A stretch of 26,722 bases of DNA. Source: Sphingobacteriia bacterium (GTDB lineage: Bacteria > Bacteroidota > Bacteroidia > NS11-12g > UBA955). Shown here piece by piece: positions 22,247-26,722 of this stretch. Each line of letters opens with the position of its first letter. The stretch's first letter is position 1. The stretch covers positions 1-26,722 of the forward strand of contig JAGKXC010000019.1 in NCBI GenBank assembly GCA_021151535.1, written 5' to 3'. Both the position numbers and the translations under genes were made by a program. Under the pieces are notes generated by a model, which saw only the letters and a list, made by a program, of their open reading frames with translations, searched no databases and was not told the origin of the DNA.

Positions 22247-23617
22247 ATGGAAAAACCGGGATTGCCCTCAGGAACCAGAGATTTTGGCGCAGAAGTTATG
22301 AAACAGCGCAGATACATTACTGGCATTATGCAGGAAGTATTTGAGCAACATGGATTTGGCGCGCTCGAGACTCCGGCATTGGAGAATTTGAAAACTCTAC
22401 AAGGAAAATATGGGGATGAAGGCGATCAATTGTTGTTTAAAATATTGAATTCTGGCGATTTTTTATCGAAGGCCAATGAATCGCATTTGCAAGAAAAAAA
22501 CAGCAAAGCGGTAGTTTCGGAAATTTCAGATAGGGGTTTGCGCTATGATTTAACGGTTCCATTGGCGCGTTATGTGGTGATGAATCGAGATAAGATTCAA
22601 TTTCCCTATAAGCGTTATCAGATGCAGCCAGTTTGGCGTGCGGATCGCCCACAGAAAGGGAGATACCGTGAGTTTTGGCAATGCGATATTGATGTAGTTG
22701 GATCCAATTCTATCGTTTCTGAAACGGAGTTGGTAGCCATGTATCAAGAGGTGTTTAAACAGTTGAATTTGGGTGTTATGGTGAGGGTGAATCACCGCTT
22801 AATTTTAGATGCATTTTTGCCATTGGCAGGAAGCTTGGATGCATGGACCCAATTTATGGTTTGTATTGATAAGGCGGATAAAATTGGGGCTGAAGGTGTT
22901 TCCAAAGAACTGAATGAAAGACAGTTGGGTCAAATGGTTTCTGCTTGGGAATTTTTGAATCAAACACAGCAGTTAGCGGGAAATGAGGAGAAGTTAGCAG
23001 CGATTGAATCGTATCGCCAGAAAATAGAATCAGAAACGCATCAGTTGGGATTGGATAGAGGCGTGAAGGAATTGAAAATGATGTTGGCGATGTTGGATAA
23101 TAAAGGGAATGTAGAGCTAGACGTAACCTTGGCAAGAGGTTTAAGTTATTACACGGGTTGTGTTTTTGAAGTAGTAGTAAACGATTCTCAGGTACCGGCT
23201 GATTTTAAAATTGGCAGTATTGGCGGTGGAGGCAGATATGATAACCTTACGGGTATGTTTGGATTGAAAGACGTAAGTGGGGTTGGGGTTTCGTTTGGAT
23301 TGGATAGAATTTATGATGTGATGCTAGCGGCCAATTTGTTTCCGAACAATTTGATGAATGCGGAGGATACTTGGCTGGTTTGTGCGATGGATGAGCAATG
23401 TTTGCCGTATGGTTATAAAATTGCGGAATCATTGAGGAAAGAGGGAAAGAAAGCGGAATTGTATCCGGGTACGCCTAAGTTGAAGAAACAATTGGATTAT
23501 GCCAATGCAAGGGGTTATGGATTTGCAGTAATTGTAGGCGATCAAGAAATGAATAGTCAAACTATGGTAGTTAAGAATTTATTAACGGGTGAGCAAGAGA
23601 CCCAAAAATTGAAATAA
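22247..23617 (+). CDS. hisS: Histidine--tRNA ligase
   Basis: This 456-residue class II synthetase charges tRNA-His. The N-terminus PGLPSGTRDFG is characteristic. Motif 1 region ALETPALENL, motif 2 with YDLTVPLARYVV and YQMQPVWRADRPQKGRYREFWQCDID, the HisRS-specific LARGLSYYTGCVFEV (histidine A), GSIGGGGRYDNL, and motif 3 GVGVSFGLDRIYDVM are all present. A C-terminal anticodon-binding domain follows. The start is the ATG right after the promoter box. hutH begins 3 bases after the stop, so the pair is almost surely one transcript. Confidence 0.97.
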   Translation: MEKPGLPSGTRDFGAEVMKQRRYITGIMQEVFEQHGFGALETPALENLKTLQGKYGDEGDQLLFKILNSGDFLSKANESHLQEKNSKAVVSEISDRGLRYDLTVPLARYVVMNRDKIQFPYKRYQMQPVWRADRPQKGRYREFWQCDIDVVGSNSIVSETELVAMYQEVFKQLNLGVMVRVNHRLILDAFLPLAGSLDAWTQFMVCIDKADKIGAEGVSKELNERQLGQMVSAWEFLNQTQQLAGNEEKLAAIESYRQKIESETHQLGLDRGVKELKMMLAMLDNKGNVELDVTLARGLSYYTGCVFEVVVNDSQVPADFKIGSIGGGGRYDNLTGMFGLKDVSGVGVSFGLDRIYDVMLAANLFPNNLMNAEDTWLVCAMDEQCLPYGYKIAESLRKEGKKAELYPGTPKLKKQLDYANARGYGFAVIVGDQEMNSQTMVVKNLLTGEQETQKLK

Positions 23618-23620
23618 AGA

Positions 23621-25081
23621 ATGAAATCAGAATATACTTTGGCTCAAGCTTGGGCTGCGTTGCAAGAACCAGTTACATTAACGGAGGAAGTGCGCGAAAG
23701 GATGGAAGCGAGTGTGGCATTTTTGCAAACTTATTTGAGTAAAGCGGAGCAACCTGTTTATGGTGTAAACACTGGATTTGGCTCACTGCAAAATGTAGTG
23801 ATTTCGGATAAAGATTTAAGTGCACTCCAAGAAAATTTGCTGATTACCCATGCTGCAGGCGCAGGGGAAGAATTGCCATCTGAATTGGTGAAAATCATGT
23901 TGTGGTTGAAGATGCTCAACATGAGTAAAGGTTATTCAGCGGTGAGGCCAATAATATTTGAGCGATTGGCTGCGATGTACAATGATAATTGCTTGCCCAT
24001 TGTGTTGGAGCAAGGATCGTTGGGCGCATCGGGTGATTTGGCGCCATTATCGCAATTGGTGTTGCCATTAATTGGAAAGGGTTGGTTGAATCATCCCCAT
24101 TTGGGTAGAATTCATGGCGATGAATGGTTGAGTAAAAGTGGTTTTGATGCGCTTTTGTTGGGGCCTAAAGAGGCATTGGCTTTGATTAATGGTACGCAAT
24201 TTATGTTAAGTCATGCGGTATATGCCTACCACAAAATTTCTCATATATTACAGTGGTTGCCGTGGATTTCTACTTTGAGTTTGGATGCGTTTGATTGCAG
24301 GATTGAGCCTTTTTTATCGCCCATTCATCGGGTTAGAAACCAACAAGGACAAATGCGTGCAGCAGAAGAGATTCGCGTGATTTTGGAGCAATCTAAGCAC
24401 AATAAAAACAGCAAAAAACAGGTACAGGATCAATATAGTTTCCGTTGTATTCCTCAGGTGCATGGCGCTAGTTATGATTCACTGGAGCATTGCTTTGAAA
24501 TTTGGGAAAGAGAATTAAATGCAGTTACCGATAATCCCAATGTTTTTGAAGAAGAAGGATTGGTGATTAGTGGTGGGAATTTCCATGGGCAGCCGCTGGC
24601 GTTGACATTAGACTATGCTGCTATGGCGATAGCGGAATTGGGCAGTATTAGTGAGCGTAGAACTTATCTATTGGTGAGTGGACAAAGGGGATTGCCTCCT
24701 TATTTGGCAGAAGATGCGGGAATTGATTCGGGTTATATGATTGCACAATATACGGCTGCGGCTTTGGCTTCACAAAATAAGCAATTGTGCACGCCTGCTT
24801 CGGTGGATAGCATTATGAGCAGCAATGGCCAGGAAGACCATGTGAGTATGGGTGCCAATGCGGCTACAAAGTTGTTACGAGTTATTAAAAATGTGGAGCA
24901 AATTTTGGCGATAGAATGGATGTGTGCAGCTAGGGCGGCTCAAATCAAAGGGCTTGAAACTGCACCTGCATTGATGGCAAAGTTGAAAGAATTTGAATCA
25001 AAAGTGCCATTGCAACACACAACTGTGCCTATGCAAGAATTGATCTCAGGGTCGCGTTATTGGTTGTTCAACGCGGATTGA
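23621..25081 (+). CDS. hutH: Histidine ammonia-lyase (MIO-type aromatic amino acid lyase)
   Basis: A 486-residue MIO lyase that removes ammonia from histidine to give urocanate. Ala136-Ser137-Gly138 in GSLGASGDLAPLS would form the MIO cofactor. VNTGFGSLQ (49-57), NGTQFMLSHA, NFHGQPLALTLD and QEDHVSMGANAATK are conserved. The substrate-selecting pair in LLITHAAGAGE (Thr-His, where histidine lyases usually have Ser-His) and the His of QEDHVSMG favour histidine over tyrosine or phenylalanine. No hutU, hutI or hutG is nearby. It follows hisS after 3 bases, an unexpected pairing, and its last 25 bases overlap engB on the other strand. A tyrosine lyase is the alternative. Confidence 0.88.
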   Translation: MKSEYTLAQAWAALQEPVTLTEEVRERMEASVAFLQTYLSKAEQPVYGVNTGFGSLQNVVISDKDLSALQENLLITHAAGAGEELPSELVKIMLWLKMLNMSKGYSAVRPIIFERLAAMYNDNCLPIVLEQGSLGASGDLAPLSQLVLPLIGKGWLNHPHLGRIHGDEWLSKSGFDALLLGPKEALALINGTQFMLSHAVYAYHKISHILQWLPWISTLSLDAFDCRIEPFLSPIHRVRNQQGQMRAAEEIRVILEQSKHNKNSKKQVQDQYSFRCIPQVHGASYDSLEHCFEIWERELNAVTDNPNVFEEEGLVISGGNFHGQPLALTLDYAAMAIAELGSISERRTYLLVSGQRGLPPYLAEDAGIDSGYMIAQYTAAALASQNKQLCTPASVDSIMSSNGQEDHVSMGANAATKLLRVIKNVEQILAIEWMCAARAAQIKGLETAPALMAKLKEFESKVPLQHTTVPMQELISGSRYWLFNAD

Positions 25082-25653
25082 ATAAACGCCCAAATTTCTT
25101 CTTTCCCTGTTTTTTCCTCAGAACTAGAGATGAAAAATGGGGGCAATTGTTCCCAGGTTTCGGCAAGTTTATCATAATAACGCTGGGTAGATGCTTCTAC
25201 TTCAGCTACTTTGATTTTATCCGCTTTTGTGCCAATAATGGCGAATGGAATTCCATTTTCACCACAGGTGTTAATGAATTCAATATCAATTTTTTGTGGT
25301 TCTAGTCTAAGGTCTACCAGGATAAATAAGCAAAATAAATTAGGGCGTTCCTTTAGGTAGAAATCAATCATTTTGGAAAATGCCTGTCTGGTAGATTTTC
25401 CAACTTTGGCGTAACCGTATCCGGGTAAGTCGCAAAATTGGATAATATTATTTAATACGAAGAGGTTAAGTGATTGTGTTTTACCTGGAGTGGAACTTGT
25501 TTTTGCCAAGCCTTTGTGTTGAGTAAGCATGTTAATCAAGCTGCTTTTGCCAACATTGCTTCGCCCGATAAAGGCAAATTCGGGCTTTTCGGTATGCGGC
25601 ATTTGGTCGTTACGTTGCCAACTTCCTAAATAACTAGCTTGTTTAATATCCAT
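25057..25653 (-). CDS. engB: Ribosome biogenesis GTPase EngB (YihA/YsxC)
   Basis: EngB is an essential small GTPase needed for assembly of the large ribosomal subunit. The 198-residue protein has G1 GRSNVGKSS near residue 30, G2/switch SSTPGKTQSLN, G3 DLPGYGYA, and G4 TKAD near residue 143, in the spacing expected. It starts at the ATG at 25653, with a TAACTTTG box 24 bases upstream in the divergent gap with ubiE. The C-terminal 25 bases overlap the end of hutH on the opposite strand. Confidence 0.96.
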   Translation of the reverse strand: MDIKQASYLGSWQRNDQMPHTEKPEFAFIGRSNVGKSSLINMLTQHKGLAKTSSTPGKTQSLNLFVLNNIIQFCDLPGYGYAKVGKSTRQAFSKMIDFYLKERPNLFCLFILVDLRLEPQKIDIEFINTCGENGIPFAIIGTKADKIKVAEVEASTQRYYDKLAETWEQLPPFFISSSEEKTGKEEIWAFIQSALNNQ

Positions 25654-25677
25654 GCAGACTGATTTTAAATGATTTTA

Positions 25678-25685
25678 CAAAGTTA
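25678..25685 (-). promoter_or_regulatory. -7 promoter box of engB (TAACTTTG)
   Basis: Exact TAnnTTTG match on the minus strand, 24 bases before the engB ATG. Confidence 0.5.
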
Positions 25686-25737
25686 ATCTTAAACGCTTAT
25701 CTATGTTAAAAGGGTGGGGGAAGTAGCTTGAAAGTGG

Positions 25738-25745
25738 TATATTTG
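25738..25745 (+). promoter_or_regulatory. -7 promoter box of ubiE (TATATTTG)
   Basis: Exact TAnnTTTG match, 27 bases before the GTG start of ubiE, in the 119-base gap shared with engB. Confidence 0.55.
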
Positions 25746-25772
25746 CAGACTTAGTTTTAGGTAACCTTTACT

Positions 25773-26504
25773 GTGACTGCGCCCGTTGTAAAACCAAACC
25801 CTGCCTCCGAGGCAACAAAAAAACAACAAGTTGAGCAAATGTTCGACAATATTTCTCCGCGATATGATTTTTTAAATCATTTTTTATCGTTGGGGGTTGA
25901 CTATTCATGGCGTACAAAAGTTCGCAAAAAGGTTGCTAAGTTTCAACCTGCTACATTGTTAGATGTAGCTACGGGTACTGCAGATTTAGCCATTGAGTTG
26001 AGTAAAATTCCGGGATTAAAAATAACTGGTGTAGATATTTCTCAAGGGATGTTGGATTTTGGCGATGTGAAGTTGAAGCAAAGAAATTTGCAAGATCGAA
26101 TTGTGCTTCAGCAGGCAGATTCAGAAAATTTGCCTTTTGCGGATGCTTCATTTGACGCGGTAACTGTAAGTTTTGGCGTAAGAAATTTTGAAAATTTGGA
26201 CAAAGGTTTGGGCGAGATGTGCCGTGTGTTGAAGCCCGGATCACCCATGATGGTTTTGGAATTTAGTAAACCTACCAATCCAGTGTTTTCTAGGTTGTAT
26301 TGGTTTTATTTTAAGTATATTTTACCACGGTTGGGTAAGTTGTTGAGCAAAGATGCAACTGCCTATACTTATTTGCCACAATCCGTTGCAGCGTTTCCAG
26401 AAGGTGAAGAATTTGTGTCAAGAGCAAAATCTGCTGGCTTTTCAAGCGTTAATTATAGGCCATTAACTTTTGGTATCTGCACGTTGTATCAATGCGTAAA
26501 ATAA
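25773..26504 (+). CDS. ubiE: Demethylmenaquinone methyltransferase (UbiE/MenG)
   Basis: This SAM-dependent enzyme of 243 residues makes the last methylation of menaquinone, the quinone used by Bacteroidota. Motifs: MFDNISPRYDFLNHFLSLGVD (23-43), the SAM-binding LLDVATGTADLAIEL, VDISQGMLDFG, FGVRNFENLDKGLGEM and CRVLKPGS. It starts at a GTG at 25773; the next in-frame ATG would remove part of the conserved N-terminal region, so the GTG is preferred. The last 13 bases overlap the ATG of the next gene, which suggests translational coupling. Confidence 0.94.
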   Translation: MTAPVVKPNPASEATKKQQVEQMFDNISPRYDFLNHFLSLGVDYSWRTKVRKKVAKFQPATLLDVATGTADLAIELSKIPGLKITGVDISQGMLDFGDVKLKQRNLQDRIVLQQADSENLPFADASFDAVTVSFGVRNFENLDKGLGEMCRVLKPGSPMMVLEFSKPTNPVFSRLYWFYFKYILPRLGKLLSKDATAYTYLPQSVAAFPEGEEFVSRAKSAGFSSVNYRPLTFGICTLYQCVK

Positions 26505-26722
26505 TTGGAATCATATCAATTTTGTTTTTATGTGTAACTGTTAATTCAGTTCATGCTCAAGCATTAACGCAGCAGTTATGGGGTGGGGAATTAAATCTAA
26601 ATGTTACCAATGTAAGTGTTAATAAAGATAACACTTTGGGTTTAGGTAATGCTGAAAATATTGACGGTGAAACCGTATTAATGAGTGAGTTACCATCAAA
26701 ACATACCACTGAAGCAATACGA
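26492..26722 (+). CDS. Exported protein of unknown function, 5' part only
   Basis: The first 77 residues are present before the window ends. A clear signal peptide (MRKIIGIISILFLCVTVNSVHA, cut likely before QALTQ) is followed by a polar, Asn-rich segment with GGELNLNVTNVSVN. In many Bacteroidota a PorT-like outer-membrane protein of the type IX secretion system follows ubiE, as far as I recall, but the residues seen here do not clearly match PorT, so no name is given. The start codon overlaps the end of ubiE by 13 bases, so it is in the ubiE transcript. Confidence 0.7.
   Translation, partial: MRKIIGIISILFLCVTVNSVHAQALTQQLWGGELNLNVTNVSVNKDNTLGLGNAENIDGETVLMSELPSKHTTEAIR

Noticed and set aside
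22081..22326. 82-residue upstream extension of the TlpA-like protein
   Set aside because: It precedes a perfect signal peptide, covers the promoter box and runs into the hisS start; the ATG at 22080 is the real start.
1..26722. CRISPR array, tRNA or rRNA genes, IS elements, phage or toxin-antitoxin genes
   Set aside because: I looked for spaced repeats, cloverleaf ends, transposase or integrase motifs and paired small genes and saw none.

Overview
This is an ordinary-looking stretch of chromosome from a member of the Bacteroidota. Three things point there: exact copies of the Bacteroidota -7 promoter element TAnnTTTG in front of twelve genes, a lack of obvious Shine-Dalgarno sites, and the gene types present (S16 with a long acidic tail, UvrD/PcrA with a Gly-rich linker, single-chain GlyRS, UbiE followed by an exported protein). 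The DNA is AT-rich, roughly 40% G+C by eye. I cannot place it more finely. I see no tRNA, rRNA, CRISPR array, IS element, phage or plasmid gene, and no gene-free stretch longer than about 170 bases.

Layout. 1-4653 (minus): a DEDDh exonuclease, an RluA-type pseudouridine synthase, a YkgJ-type cysteine-cluster protein, lepA with its own promoter, and the 5' part of dprA, cut by the window edge. 4780-9296: trmD (plus) runs head-on into rimM-rpsP (minus), so the usual rpsP-rimM-trmD order is broken by an inversion; uvrD/pcrA follows on the minus strand. 9434-13064: a PhoR-like histidine kinase, an Sfp-type phosphopantetheinyl transferase, a WD40 protein and an exported, probably outer-membrane beta-barrel protein. 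13123-16861: dcd, glyS-pgk and a small membrane protein with a doubtful start. 16953-21045 (minus): a conserved-looking unknown, corA, a GT-C membrane glycosyltransferase and its likely partner, a Dpm1-like polyprenyl-phosphate sugar synthase. 21102-26722: gmhB, a TlpA-like thioredoxin, hisS-hutH, engB, ubiE and the start of an exported protein.

The genes serve translation and RNA modification (lepA, trmD, rimM, rpsP, glyS, hisS, engB, RluA), DNA upkeep (dprA, uvrD, exonuclease, dcd), cell envelope glycosylation (dpm1, GT-C protein, gmhB), quinone synthesis (ubiE) and signalling.

No new multi-gene defence or mobile system is visible. The signals worth following are at the DNA and RNA level: a strongly repeated word GGCGAT on both strands and in all frames; promoter boxes so close to start codons that leaderless mRNAs are implied; convergent genes that abut or overlap at their stops; a phosphopantetheinyl transferase gene interlocked with both neighbours; two leader hairpins, one touching the start codon; a palindrome enclosing a -7 box; and a probable frameshift or slippage site at an A7 run.
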